Positions 1-8,603 of a stretch of 64,000 nucleotides of DNA are shown one piece after another. Made by a program: the position numbers and the translations under genes. Position 1 is the first letter of the stretch. Every line of letters starts with the position of its first letter. A model generated the notes under the pieces. That model did not search any database. It saw only the letters and a program-made list of their open reading frames with translations, and was not told the origin of the DNA. The stretch is taken from the NCBI GenBank assembly GCA_963833965.1, contig CAWHZZ010000001.1:372001-436000 (forward strand), given 5' to 3'. The stretch is from CAJCIW01 sp963833965 (GTDB lineage: Bacteria > Chlamydiota > Chlamydiia > Chlamydiales > Rhabdochlamydiaceae).

Positions 1-178
1 TATCCTTGCCCCAAAAAAATCTCTTGCCACATGTAAAAGAGAGCTCATTTCCTCCATTCGCCACGGCCGAGTCGAGCCCGAGCTTTGGAACGGTTATGTC
101 GAATCTTTGAATTCCCAACAGCAGCTCTCCACTGCTTCGATAAACGAAATGATTTCTGCCCTTTCCGGCAATAAATAG
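1..178 (+). CDS. C-terminal end of an unidentified protein (partial)
   Basis: An open frame runs from the window edge to a TAG at 176-178 and encodes the last 58 residues of a protein whose start lies outside. The visible end contains the run RHGRVEPELWNGYVESLNS and finishes ALSGNK. It carries no motif I recognise, so I give no function. A strong intrinsic terminator follows immediately, which supports this being the real end of a transcription unit. Confidence 0.6.
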   Translation, partial: ILAPKKSLATCKRELISSIRHGRVEPELWNGYVESLNSQQQLSTASINEMISALSGNK

Positions 179-188
179 TTGTCCTCCT

Positions 189-230
189 AGCCGCTTTTGA
201 ACGCCAATTAGGGCAAAAGCGGCTTTCTTC
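189..230 (+). terminator. Rho-independent terminator
   Basis: AGCCGCTTTTG (189-199) is the exact reverse complement of CAAAAGCGGCT (214-224), with a 14-base loop, and is followed by TTCTTC. It lies 11 bases after the stop codon of the upstream partial gene. Confidence 0.8.
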
Positions 231-286
231 AAGTGAATAAAAAATTTATTTTCAGCATAGCTCCAGAAATCACCAGATGATTTCCC

Positions 287-314
287 TTGAAATTAAACTA
301 AAATCAGTTAAAAT
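287..314 (+). promoter_or_regulatory. Candidate sigma-66/70 promoter for the nucleotide translocase
   Basis: TTGAAA (287-292) and TAAAAT (309-314) are separated by 16 bases in the gap between the terminator and the translocase gene. The implied leader is about 150 bases, which is long, so another promoter nearer the gene is possible. I see nothing else in 231-477. Confidence 0.3.
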
Positions 315-477
315 TCCTTAGCTTGAGGTTAAGTAATACTGGTCTCAAAAAATAAGGCTTTTCTAATGCAAGTAACTGTTCGCCTGTTTTGTCATCTTGA
401 TCGAAGCTGCACGAACAAGCGAACAATTGCCAGAAAAGCCATTGCACCATTTTCAAATATGTCTAGAGGAACAAAAA

Positions 478-2052
478 ATGTCTGAAACCAAGAAAGCTGA
501 ATTCGGTAAGTGGAGGTCGTTTTTCTGGCCTGTCCATAATTTTGAGCTTAAAAAGCTCTTGCCGATGTTTTTCCTTTTCTTCTTCATTAATTTCAACTAC
601 ACGATTTTACGAGACACAAAAGACGCTTTGATCGTCACCGCTCCGGGCTCCGGCGCTGAAGCGATTCCCTTTTTGAAAGTATGGGGGGTATTGCCGATCG
701 CGATCATCTTCATGGTCGTCTATTCCAAATTGAGCAACATTTTCAGTAAACAAAAGTTGTTTTACTCGACGATCGCTTTCTTCATCGCGTATTTTGCAAT
801 CTTCACCCTTCTCATGTATCCAAACCGCGACCTCCTCCATCCTACGGATGCCGCTGACAAGCTTCAGGCGTTTCTTCCTGAAGGATTTAAAGGATTGGTC
901 GCCCTCTTCAGAAACTGGACATACGCCCTGTTCTATGTCATGTCCGAGCTCTGGGGAAGCGTCGCCATCTCCCTTCTCTTCTGGGGATTTGCCAACGACA
1001 CGACCAAAATTAACGAATCCAAACGTTTCTACGCTCTATTCGGCTTGGGCGCCAACGTCGCTATGCTCTTTTCCGGGCCTGCGATCATTTACTTCTCCAA
1101 TATCCGCAGCAAGCTCCCTGCCGGCGTCGACGCCTGGGGCATTACGCTGAACTGGATGGTCGCTATGGTCTTCCTGTCTGGCTTGATCATCATGGGAGTC
1201 TATTGGTGGATCAATAAAAACGTTTTAACCGACACGAAGTTCTACAACCCTGCCGAAATGCAGCGCGCCAAGAAAGATAAACCAAAAATGTCTCTCAAAG
1301 ACAGCTTTGCCTACCTGGCGCGTTCCAAGTATATCCTTTGCCTAGCTATCGTTGTGATCGGCTACGGAGTTGCGATCAACCTCGTCGAAGTGACTTGGAA
1401 AGGCCAGCTCAAGCTGCAATATCCAAACCCTAACGACTACCAGACCTTCATGGGTTATTTCTCAACGATCACCGGCACAGCGACCATCTTGATGATGCTG
1501 TTCGTCGGAGGAAACGTCATCCGCCGCTTCGGCTGGAAGACAGGCGCTTTGATTACACCAGTTGTCCTTTTGATCACCGGCGTCGGCTTCTTCTCCTTCG
1601 TCATTTTCAGAGATTATTTAACAGCGTTCATCGCTATGCTCGGAACAACGCCGCTCATGCTGGCTGTTGTTTTCGGTACAGCGCAGAACGTGATGAGCAA
1701 GTCTTCCAAGTACTCTCTGTTCGATCCGACAAAAGAGATGGCCTACATTCCCCTTGACCAAGAATCCAAAGTCAAAGGAAAAGCGGCGATCGACGTTGTT
1801 GGGGCCCGCCTTGGAAAATCCGGCGGTGCTTTAGTCCAGCAAGGCTTGATCATCGCTTGCGGTTCTCTCGGAGCGATCACTCCGTACGTCGCAGGAATCT
1901 TGTTCCTCATCATCTTTGCATGGATTTACTCTGCTAACTCTCTCAGCAAGAAGTTCGCCAAACTCAACGCCGAGAAAGAAGAGCAAGCTAAAGCCGCAGC
2001 AGAAGCTGAACTCGTCAAAGGACAAGCCCAACAAGAAGCCACAACAAGCTAA
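478..2052 (+). CDS. npt: ATP/ADP translocase, NTT/TLC family
   Basis: This is an integral membrane nucleotide transporter of the chlamydia/rickettsia/plastid NTT (TLC) family, which typically exchanges bacterial ADP for host ATP in energy parasites. The 524-residue product has about 11-12 hydrophobic segments and the family signatures ILRDTKDALIVTAPGSGAE near residue 45 and FDPTKEMAYIPLDQESKVKG near residue 420. The tail is charged (KLNAEKEEQAKAAAEAE). I chose the ATG at 478 because AGAGGA (465-470) lies 7 bases upstream and the product then starts MSETKKAEFGKW, as family members do; an upstream TTG at 397 would add 27 unlike residues. The length matches chlamydial Npt1 (about 525). Which nucleotides it exchanges (ATP/ADP, or another paralogue's substrate range) cannot be read from sequence. 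A perfect terminator follows. Confidence 0.93.
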   Translation: MSETKKAEFGKWRSFFWPVHNFELKKLLPMFFLFFFINFNYTILRDTKDALIVTAPGSGAEAIPFLKVWGVLPIAIIFMVVYSKLSNIFSKQKLFYSTIAFFIAYFAIFTLLMYPNRDLLHPTDAADKLQAFLPEGFKGLVALFRNWTYALFYVMSELWGSVAISLLFWGFANDTTKINESKRFYALFGLGANVAMLFSGPAIIYFSNIRSKLPAGVDAWGITLNWMVAMVFLSGLIIMGVYWWINKNVLTDTKFYNPAEMQRAKKDKPKMSLKDSFAYLARSKYILCLAIVVIGYGVAINLVEVTWKGQLKLQYPNPNDYQTFMGYFSTITGTATILMMLFVGGNVIRRFGWKTGALITPVVLLITGVGFFSFVIFRDYLTAFIAMLGTTPLMLAVVFGTAQNVMSKSSKYSLFDPTKEMAYIPLDQESKVKGKAAIDVVGARLGKSGGALVQQGLIIACGSLGAITPYVAGILFLIIFAWIYSANSLSKKFAKLNAEKEEQAKAAAEAELVKGQAQQEATTS

Positions 2053-2075
2053 TCACCAATTAGCTTTCGTGAAGC

Positions 2076-2108
2076 AAAAAAGCCCGTTCTTTCGAACGGG
2101 CTTTTTTC
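2076..2108. terminator. Rho-independent terminator with 14-bp perfect stem
   Basis: AAAAAAGCCCGTTC (2076-2089) pairs perfectly with GAACGGGCTTTTTT (2094-2107) around a TTTC loop. It has a T-run on one strand and an A-run on the other, so it can work in both directions. It ends the translocase transcript 23 bases after the stop. Confidence 0.92.
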
Positions 2109-2162
2109 ATTAATAAAATAGGCAAAAATCTACTTTTTTCAGTTAACTCTGGAATGTGCCCG

Positions 2163-2736
2163 CAATAGACATGTCGGGTTCCATGCGCTTCGCCATGTCC
2201 CCAGCGACCCCTCTTGAGACTCATCTTGCTTTGCCCAAATCGCGTGCTTGTCGGGAGGGCGTACACAGTACAGCCCTCCTCGCCCTTGCGGGCTCTCCTG
2301 CGCTGCAATTTTGCTTTGCAATCTGAGTCCATCGGCTGCTCGAGCGCTCGCTCCCCGCCGGACTGCGTCTCATTGGCGGGGCCCTTCTCGCGTCAGCTCG
2401 CAGGACCAATTTATTCATCAAAGCCACTCATCGCTATATTTTTGGGTCAAAGAATCAAACTCGAGGTTCTTGTTTCCGAAAAAAACTAATCCTGCGAGCT
2501 GACGCGAGAAGGGCCCCGCCCGTAAAGGCGAAGCCAGGGCGGGAGGTGAGCGCGCGAGCAGCCCGCGGACTCAGATCGCAAAGCAAAATCGCAGCGCAGA
2601 AGCAGCCCGTTAGGGCGGTTGCGAGGCTGTGTTCGACACGCCTCGGCTTCGAGCACGCAATTTGGCGAAGCGAGGTGAGTCTCAAGGGGGGTCGCTGGGG
2701 ACATGGCGAAGCGCATGGAACCCGACATGTCTATTG
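2163..2736. repeat. Large GC-rich inverted repeat (about 245-bp arms, 84-bp centre)
   Basis: The two arms, 2163-2405 and 2490-2736, are reverse complements of each other. The innermost 28 bases (2378-2405 and 2490-2517) match perfectly and the outermost roughly 60 bases match almost perfectly. The middle is diverged but alignable (for example CTCGCAGGA, GCAATTTTGCTTTGC and CGAGCAG blocks). The element is much more GC-rich than its flanks, while the 84-base centre is ordinary AT-rich sequence. Both strands show open frames up to 90 codons, but they are mirror images of one another and are not credible genes. It fills most of the 670-base gap between the translocase terminator and the protease gene; nothing else is visible there. 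Confidence 0.85.
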
Positions 2737-2780
2737 ACGACCTATTCCAGATTCGACTAAAAAAACTAAAAATTCTTCTT

Positions 2781-3923
2781 CTAAGGGCTGGATTTGGCGT
2801 AGTGGAAGATGTAGCCGTGTTTCATTGCGTTTTGAGCTTGGCGGCTGCTCACTTCGAAGACGTTTGTGTCAGAGCAATACCACCAAGTGTTCTGGCGTTT
2901 GACGTAGCAGGTGTAGTGGCCGCCGTCGCCGCTTGAGCCACTATGGACGGAAAAACCGTCGCAAGTGTATTCGGAAGCTTCACCAGTGCGGACAAACCGG
3001 TTAGGCAAAGAAAGCTTTTCAGGAACGTCGACGGGGTCGGTGACCTTTCTTTCTTGAGCCCTGCCGTTCGCATCTCTGTAGAGCGTCCCGTCCGGATTCA
3101 TCTGGAAGTAGAAGCGTTTGGCATGCACAAGAAGGTCATTGGGCGGGCGTTGGAAATGCAGTTGCGAGCGCTCCCCAAGGTCCGTCGTTTGATCAAAATA
3201 AGAATTAAATAATTGTTGGAAGCTTGGGCGCGGACTCTCGCCGAGGTCGATTTGGAGCAAAGCCTCCGGACGGGGCCTCGGCGGTCGCCCATTGATCTGC
3301 TGATCCAATTGATGGACCGCATTCGGGCCTTGGAAAAGGTACTCGAAAAATTGGGCGGAGTCTTCTTGATCATAGCCATCTCGAATCTGCCCGCCTGTTT
3401 CTCTGCTCAAAAATTGGCGGATCGCATGGATGTCGATATTTTTGGCCACTTTCTGATAGTTCGTGCAGTTTGCTTGATAGGAGTCGAGAAAGTCGGCCAG
3501 CTGTGGGATTTGCCGCATTCTTTGGTGATAAGCGGGAGAATTGGCCATGAGCTGCAGGCTCGAGTTCAGCCAGCAATCGCTCCCTCCGTTCACCAACCCT
3601 ACGGGCTGTCCGGGAACAAATGGGCGCGCCATTTGCAGCATATTGTTGATCTCTTCGGGATTTCCGGCGGTATAGGTGCCTAAAAGACCGAGGGCTATCG
3701 CCGGAATCGTCGCGAGAAGGACCACGGGGCCTACCGTGAAGCTAAATGCAATTGCAGCGATGACAGAGGCAAGGGCCGCCGCTTGAAGGACCCGTCCTAA
3801 GATCAAAAAGGCGTAAACTTTGTTGTCGATAGTGCAGAGATTTTGTTGGAAGGTGTATAGCCTGTGCTGAATGTCGTTCAGGCAGTTTTGAATTGGGTTC
3901 GAGGAAGTGATGGTCGTTGTCAT
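2781..3923 (-). CDS. Ubiquitin-specific protease-like deubiquitinase (peptidase C19), membrane-anchored
   Basis: The 380-residue product carries the two hallmark boxes of eukaryotic ubiquitin-specific proteases. The Cys box reads GLVNGGSDCWLNSSLQ, with catalytic Cys117 and the oxyanion Asn five residues before it. The His box reads GGHYTCYVKRQNTWWYCSD, with catalytic His336 and an Asp352 in the expected place. Residues about 37-85 form two hydrophobic segments before the catalytic domain, as expected of a protein sitting in a host-facing membrane. By family knowledge such enzymes cleave ubiquitin from conjugates. Bacteria have no ubiquitin, so host substrates are the natural inference, and secretion by type III is likely but not shown. 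It is divergent from lepA and stands alone. A related fold such as C48 (ChlaDub1) is excluded by the box spacing. Confidence 0.88.
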   Translation of the reverse strand: MTTTITSSNPIQNCLNDIQHRLYTFQQNLCTIDNKVYAFLILGRVLQAAALASVIAAIAFSFTVGPVVLLATIPAIALGLLGTYTAGNPEEINNMLQMARPFVPGQPVGLVNGGSDCWLNSSLQLMANSPAYHQRMRQIPQLADFLDSYQANCTNYQKVAKNIDIHAIRQFLSRETGGQIRDGYDQEDSAQFFEYLFQGPNAVHQLDQQINGRPPRPRPEALLQIDLGESPRPSFQQLFNSYFDQTTDLGERSQLHFQRPPNDLLVHAKRFYFQMNPDGTLYRDANGRAQERKVTDPVDVPEKLSLPNRFVRTGEASEYTCDGFSVHSGSSGDGGHYTCYVKRQNTWWYCSDTNVFEVSSRQAQNAMKHGYIFHYAKSSP

Positions 3924-4004
3924 CGTTTACCTTTTTTTGCAAAGAGTATAATGCGCGATGGTATTTACTGTTTATTTAAAAAATAAATTACAGAGCGCGA
4001 CCTC

Positions 4005-4033
4005 TTGTAAACAACGCAAAAACGCTCTATAGT
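4005..4033 (+). promoter_or_regulatory. Sigma-70-type promoter for lepA
   Basis: TTGTAA (4005-4010) and TATAGT (4028-4033) are separated by exactly 17 bases, ending 29 bases before the lepA start codon. Confidence 0.65.
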
Positions 4034-4062
4034 GGAATCTTTGCAAACATCTTCTGGTTTAA

Positions 4063-5871
4063 ATGTTCAAATACGATCAACGCTTCATTAGAAACTTTTC
4101 CATCATCGCGCACATCGATCATGGCAAATCGACCATTGCCGACCGCCTTTTGGAATTGACAAAGACAATTCCTCAACGCGAGATGCAGGAGCAGGTGCTC
4201 GACGCGATGGATTTAGAGCGCGAGCGCGGCATCACGATCAAAGCACACCCCGTGACGATGTATTATGAAGCCGACGATGGCCACACATATCAAATCAATT
4301 TCATCGATACCCCAGGCCATGTCGACTTCACTTATGAAGTGTCTAGATCTCTTGCGGCGTGCGAAGGGGCCCTGCTCGTCGTCGACGCCGTACAAGGCGT
4401 GCAAGCGCAAAGCTTGGCCAACGTCCACCTCGCTGTTGAGCGCGGGCTGGAAATCATGCCTGTGATCAATAAGATCGATCTTCCTGCCGCTGACGTCGAA
4501 TCGGTCAAACAGCAGATCGAAGATGTCATTGGGCTCGATACTTCGAACACAATCCTGTGTTCGGCGAAGACGGGCATCGGCATCAAAGAGATCCTAGAGC
4601 AGATTTTGTTCACAGTTCCTCCGCCGAAGCCGCCCCAGGATGACGTGATCCGCGCTCTTGTTTTTGATTCCCATTACGATCCTTATCGCGGCGTCATGGT
4701 CTACGTTCGGATGATAAGCGGAGAGATCAGCAAAAAAACGATCATCCAAATGATGACGACGGGAAAAAATTTCGAGGTGCTCGAGGTCGGCGTCTTTTCT
4801 CCCACTGAAAAACCGGTCGATGTGTTGCGCCCAGGTGAGGTAGGCTACATCCTCGCGAATATTAAAATCACGGCAGACGTCAAAATCGGCGATACGATCA
4901 CGTCCGCTAAAAAGCCTGCCTCGGAACCCCTTCCAGGATTTCGCAACATCTCCCCTGTGGTCTACGCAGGGATCTACCCTGTCGATTCCTCGGATTTTGA
5001 AATGCTGCGCGATGCGCTCGTCAAATTGCAGCTAAACGATTCAGCGCTCCATGTGGAACAGGAGAGTAGCATGGCGCTTGGATTTGGCTTCCGCTGCGGC
5101 TTTTTAGGGCTGCTGCATTTGGAAATTGTTTTCGAGCGTCTGCAACGAGAGTTCAACCTCGACATCATCACGACAGCCCCCAGCGTGGTCTATAAGATTG
5201 CATTCACCGACGGAAAACAGATTAATATCGACAACGTCGCTCATTACCCTGATCCGACATTCATCGAGTACATCGAAGAGCCTTGGGTCAAGAGCCACAT
5301 CATGGCCCCTGCCGAGTATTTGGGCGCCATCATGAGCCTAGGCATGGAGAAGCGCGGCGAACTCACAAAAACGGAGACGATGGACGCCAAGCGCCTGCTC
5401 CTCACCTACCGCCTTCCGCTTAACGAGATCATCACCGACTTCAACGACAAATTAAAATCGGTCACGCGCGGCTACGGGTCTTTCGACTACGAGTTCGACA
5501 AATACGAAATCGGCGATATCGTCAAGCTCGAGATCCGCGTCAATGAAGAGCCTGTCGACGCCTTTTCCTGCCTTGTCCACCGCACAAAAGCGGAGTCGAA
5601 GGGACGCGCCATCTGCGAAAAGCTCGTCGAGGTAATCCCGATGCAGCAGTTCAAAGTTCCCGTCCAAGCCGCCATCGGAGGAAAGGTGATCGCCCGCGAG
5701 ACAATCCGCGCCATCACAAAGAATGTCACCGCAAAATGCTACGGCGGCGACATCACGCGCAAGCGTAAACTCTGGGAAAAGCAGAAAGAAGGCAAAAAGC
5801 GAATGAAAGAGATCGGCAAAGTCAATATTCCGCAATCCGCCTTCATGGAAGTGCTCAAGGCCGGGGAATAA
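4063..5871 (+). CDS. lepA: Elongation factor 4 (LepA), ribosomal back-translocase GTPase
   Basis: LepA is an EF-G-like GTPase that binds stalled ribosomes. The 602-residue length is standard for the family. Visible motifs are the P-loop AHIDHGKST near residue 15, the switch I region with ERGITIKAH, DTPGH (G3) near residue 86, NKIDLP (G4) and SAKTG (G5). The LepA-specific C-terminus follows, with KRKLWEKQKEGKKRMKEIG near the end. The start at ATG 4063 gives the canonical N-terminus. The last 17 bases overlap the 3' end of a convergent gene, and the 3' portion of this gene was copied downstream (see 7201-7320). Confidence 0.97.
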   Translation: MFKYDQRFIRNFSIIAHIDHGKSTIADRLLELTKTIPQREMQEQVLDAMDLERERGITIKAHPVTMYYEADDGHTYQINFIDTPGHVDFTYEVSRSLAACEGALLVVDAVQGVQAQSLANVHLAVERGLEIMPVINKIDLPAADVESVKQQIEDVIGLDTSNTILCSAKTGIGIKEILEQILFTVPPPKPPQDDVIRALVFDSHYDPYRGVMVYVRMISGEISKKTIIQMMTTGKNFEVLEVGVFSPTEKPVDVLRPGEVGYILANIKITADVKIGDTITSAKKPASEPLPGFRNISPVVYAGIYPVDSSDFEMLRDALVKLQLNDSALHVEQESSMALGFGFRCGFLGLLHLEIVFERLQREFNLDIITTAPSVVYKIAFTDGKQINIDNVAHYPDPTFIEYIEEPWVKSHIMAPAEYLGAIMSLGMEKRGELTKTETMDAKRLLLTYRLPLNEIITDFNDKLKSVTRGYGSFDYEFDKYEIGDIVKLEIRVNEEPVDAFSCLVHRTKAESKGRAICEKLVEVIPMQQFKVPVQAAIGGKVIARETIRAITKNVTAKCYGGDITRKRKLWEKQKEGKKRMKEIGKVNIPQSAFMEVLKAGE

Positions 5872-7051
5872 CTACCCCATATTCCTCCATCTTTTCTATA
5901 AAAGGCACCGCTTTGTTGGCAGCTGTGGGAACGTGGGCGCTGTAGGCGTGATCCCCTATTCGCTGCCTCTTTGCACTTGGTTCCGAAGGAGCTTCTGCTG
6001 GTGACGGGCGTTTTTTGGAAAGAGATAGAAATTCCTCTTCCGCTTCCCGGGTGCCCCGGGTTAAAATAACTTCAACATCAAATACTATTTCCCCTAAGCT
6101 GGTATTGAGTTTTTTCACCGTACTATATCCGATATCCTTAGTGTGACCATTAATTAAGTTAGAGATTTTATTCAGAATCGCTCGGTCCGATGTTGCACTG
6201 CGTAAAGATTGTAATTTTTCTATATGTTCCGGCAACACAGGAAAAAAAGCTACGGATTCTTTGGTAAGGTCAAAAACAACTTCTGCAGAGAATTTATGGA
6301 TAATGACAACTTCTTTTAATTTTATATTTTTTCTGATATCTCGAATTTTTTTTATTTCGTTAAAACGTGGATCATTTACCGTTTTCCGCAATTTTTTCAC
6401 CTGCTCTCGATGTTTATCCTCATATTTAATCAAAATTCTCTCACATAATTTTTTTGCTGGTTTTGTTGGAAGTGGTTCTTTAAGAGCCAATTTAAAGATA
6501 CGTTCCAAATCAAATTGTTCGGAGTTATTCTTTAGAATTTCCTTAAAGAAATCATTACATTTTACAGCCCGCTCTTTCAAAATGGTTTTAGTTCTTCCTG
6601 ATATAATTTCACTGAGAAAGCCTTCTGCAAACCCTAATTCCGCGCAAGCTTTTGCGAGGATCTTCCCATCTATCTGCTTTAACCGCCCTAGAATGAACCG
6701 GTCAACGGGAACCCTCTCCACCCTTTCTGCACTTAATGAAATGATTTCTGTTTCAGCTTTCGAGTTGATTAGCCTGGCATCCCGGACAGAAATGGACTTT
6801 TTCTTTTCACCGGGTCTAATTTTAAAGAATGCACGGGCTGCCTTCCGAGTTGGCTGATCGATACGTACCTTAGTCAGCTCTGCGTAAGAAATCGACTCAT
6901 CTTTCTCTGTTTCGTCAAGCGTTTTAACGACGATCGCATCAAGCTGGGGCTCTGCTGCCGTTGGTTGCAGTGGTGGAAAACTTGTAAAAGCCTCGGAAAA
7001 GTCAAATTTCAATGAACAAGGTTGGGCATTAACGATTTTACTAAGACTCAT
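5855..7051 (-). CDS. Unrecognised repeat protein with HTH-like modules and basic tail (family member A)
   Basis: I do not recognise this 398-residue protein as a named family. It is closely related to the gene at 7337-8509 and more distantly to those at 10079 and 11539. It shares SISYAELTKVRIDQ near residue 53 and ISVRDARLIN near residue 85. In the region ELGFAEGFLSEIISGRTK the spacing resembles a Cro/XRE helix-turn-helix. Further modules are spaced 70-85 residues apart. The C-terminus has the basic run KKRPSPAEAPSEPSAKRQRI, which resembles a bipartite nuclear localisation signal. No signal peptide or membrane segment is visible. Its 3' end overlaps the convergent lepA by 17 bases, and the last residues (GVVIPRP) are written in lepA sequence. 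Role as a host-nucleus effector or DNA-binding protein is inference. Confidence 0.75.
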   Translation of the reverse strand: MSLSKIVNAQPCSLKFDFSEAFTSFPPLQPTAAEPQLDAIVVKTLDETEKDESISYAELTKVRIDQPTRKAARAFFKIRPGEKKKSISVRDARLINSKAETEIISLSAERVERVPVDRFILGRLKQIDGKILAKACAELGFAEGFLSEIISGRTKTILKERAVKCNDFFKEILKNNSEQFDLERIFKLALKEPLPTKPAKKLCERILIKYEDKHREQVKKLRKTVNDPRFNEIKKIRDIRKNIKLKEVVIIHKFSAEVVFDLTKESVAFFPVLPEHIEKLQSLRSATSDRAILNKISNLINGHTKDIGYSTVKKLNTSLGEIVFDVEVILTRGTREAEEEFLSLSKKRPSPAEAPSEPSAKRQRIGDHAYSAHVPTAANKAVPFIEKMEEYGVVIPRP

Positions 7052-7117
7052 AATCCCTCTCTGTTTTTTTGAAAAATATTGATGCTTTTCAAAATTAAAA
7101 GAAAGCGTATTTTTAGA

Positions 7118-7145
7118 AAAAACCCGGTTTAAGAACCGGGTTTTT
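7118..7145. terminator. Hairpin terminator, duplicated copy
   Basis: AAAAACCCGGTT (7118-7129) pairs perfectly with AACCGGGTTTTT (7134-7145) around TAAG. The same hairpin occurs at 8576-8603, where it overlaps the stop codon of the next gene. This copy came along in the tandem duplication. Confidence 0.75.
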
Positions 7146-7200
7146 GTACGATGTATTCTGCTATCTCCGCAATCGTTTTTCTGAGTTCTCTTCTCGTCCG
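7144..7200 (-). pseudogene. 3' fragment of the 8587-9764 gene
   Basis: These 57 bases match 8604-8660, the extreme 3' end of the downstream gene (encoding its last residues ending YIVQKPGS), with only a few changes. The match stops at CTCGTCCGA, where lepA-derived sequence begins. It is one half of a tandem-duplication junction and does not code for a protein. Confidence 0.85.
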
Positions 7201-7320
7201 AGGAATGCTACGGCGGCGACATCACGCGCAAGCGTAAACTCTGGGAAAAGCAGAAAGAAGGCAAAAATCGACAGAAACCAATTTCGCAGACAGGCTCTAA
7301 GGCCGGGGAATCACTACCCC
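7201..7320 (+). pseudogene. 3' fragment of lepA
   Basis: From ATGCTACGGCGGCGACATCA onward this segment copies the lepA 3' end (from about 5738), including the codons for KRKLWEKQKEGK. It has an internal deletion and then AAGGCCGGGGAATCACTACC, matching the lepA stop region with TAA changed to TCA. It marks the left border of the second copy of a tandem duplication. Confidence 0.9.
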
Positions 7321-7336
7321 ATAATGCTATGGGCGA

Positions 7337-8509
7337 TTACAGGGGTTCATTCACCTTTTCTATAAAAGGCGCCGCCTTGTCTTTGGTAGATGTGGGAACG
7401 TGGGCGCTGTAGGCATGCTCTCCTATTCGCTGCCTCTTTGCGCTTGGTTCCGAAGGAGCTTCTGATGGTGACGTGCGTTTTTTGGAAAGAGCTAGAAATT
7501 CCTTTTCCGCTTCCTGGATGCCCTGGTTTAAAATAACTTCAACATCAAATACTGTTTCCCCTAAGCTGGAATTAAGTGTTTCCGCCGTGCTATATTCGAT
7601 ATTCTTAATGGTACCATCAATTAAGCGATAAATTTTACTCCGCATCTTTTCGTTCGGTGCTTTACTTGTTAAAGATTGTAATTTTTCTATATGTTCCGGC
7701 AACACAGGAAAAAGTGCTACGGATTCTTTGGTAAGGTCAAACACAGCATCTGCAGAGAATTTATGGAGAATGACAACATCTTTTAATTTTATGTGTTTTC
7801 TGTCAGTTCGAATTTTTTTTACTTCGTTAAAACGTGGATCATTTACCGTTTTCCGTAATTTTTTCAACTGATCTCGATATTTATTCTCATATTTAATCCA
7901 AATTCTCTCACACAATTTTTTTGCTGGTTCTGTTGGAAGTGATTCTTTAAGTGCCAATCGAAAGATACGTTCCAAATCAAATTGTTCTGAGTTATCTTCT
8001 AGAGTTATATTAAAGTATTCATTACATTTTACAGCCCGCTCTTTCAAAATGATTTGAGTTCTCCCGGAAATAATCTGCCAGAAAAAGCCTTCTGGAAACT
8101 CTAATTGCTCGCAGGCTTTTGTGCGGATCTTCGTCTCTATCTGCTCTAGCCGCTGTCGAATGAACTGGTCAACGGGAACCCACTCGATCCTTTCTGCATT
8201 TAATGAAATGATTTCTGTTTTAGCTTTCGAGTTGATAAGCCTAGCATCCCGGACAGAAATGGACTTTAGCTTTGGGTTGAATCTCTTTTCAAAGAATGGA
8301 CGGGCCGCTTGCAGAGTTGCCTGATCGATACGTACCTTAGTCAGCTCTGCGTAAGAAATCGACTCATCTTTCTCTGGTTCATCAAGCGTTTCAACGACGA
8401 TCGCATCAAGCTGGAACTCTGGTGTCGGCGGTGGAATACTTGCAAAAGTCGCGGCGAAATCAAAATTCAATGAATTGTTTTGGGCATTAACAATATTACT
8501 TAGGCTCAT
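7337..8509 (-). CDS. Unrecognised repeat protein with HTH-like modules and basic tail (family member B)
   Basis: This 390-residue protein is the tandem-duplicate sister of 5855-7051; the two start with the same MSLS-IVNAQ and align along their whole length. It retains SISYAELTKVRIDQ, SISVRDARLINSK, the HTH-like QLEFPEGFFWQIISGRTQ region and a basic tail (KKRTSPSEAPSEPSAKRQRI). The 5' flank (8510-8586) is nearly identical to that of its sister, so the two should be expressed alike. Divergence is spread through the protein without frameshifts, which suggests both copies are kept functional. The C-terminus differs because the overlapping lepA remnant no longer constrains it. Confidence 0.75.
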   Translation of the reverse strand: MSLSNIVNAQNNSLNFDFAATFASIPPPTPEFQLDAIVVETLDEPEKDESISYAELTKVRIDQATLQAARPFFEKRFNPKLKSISVRDARLINSKAKTEIISLNAERIEWVPVDQFIRQRLEQIETKIRTKACEQLEFPEGFFWQIISGRTQIILKERAVKCNEYFNITLEDNSEQFDLERIFRLALKESLPTEPAKKLCERIWIKYENKYRDQLKKLRKTVNDPRFNEVKKIRTDRKHIKLKDVVILHKFSADAVFDLTKESVALFPVLPEHIEKLQSLTSKAPNEKMRSKIYRLIDGTIKNIEYSTAETLNSSLGETVFDVEVILNQGIQEAEKEFLALSKKRTSPSEAPSEPSAKRQRIGEHAYSAHVPTSTKDKAAPFIEKVNEPL

Positions 8510-8575
8510 AATCCCTCTCTGTTTTTTTGAAAAATATTGATGCTTTTCAAAATTAAAAGAAAGCGTATTTTTAGA

Positions 8576-8603
8576 AAAAACCCGGTTTAAGAACCGGGTT
8601 TTT
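8576..8603. terminator. Hairpin terminator at the 3' end of the 8587-9764 gene
   Basis: AAAAACCCGGTT and AACCGGGTTTTT form a perfect 12-bp stem around a TAAG loop. The stop codon of the minus-strand gene (8587-8589) lies inside it. Confidence 0.7.

Noticed and set aside
2060..2737. Several 60-90-codon frames on both strands in the GC-rich repeat
   Set aside because: They are mirror images across an inverted repeat, have no ribosome-binding sites and no family signature.
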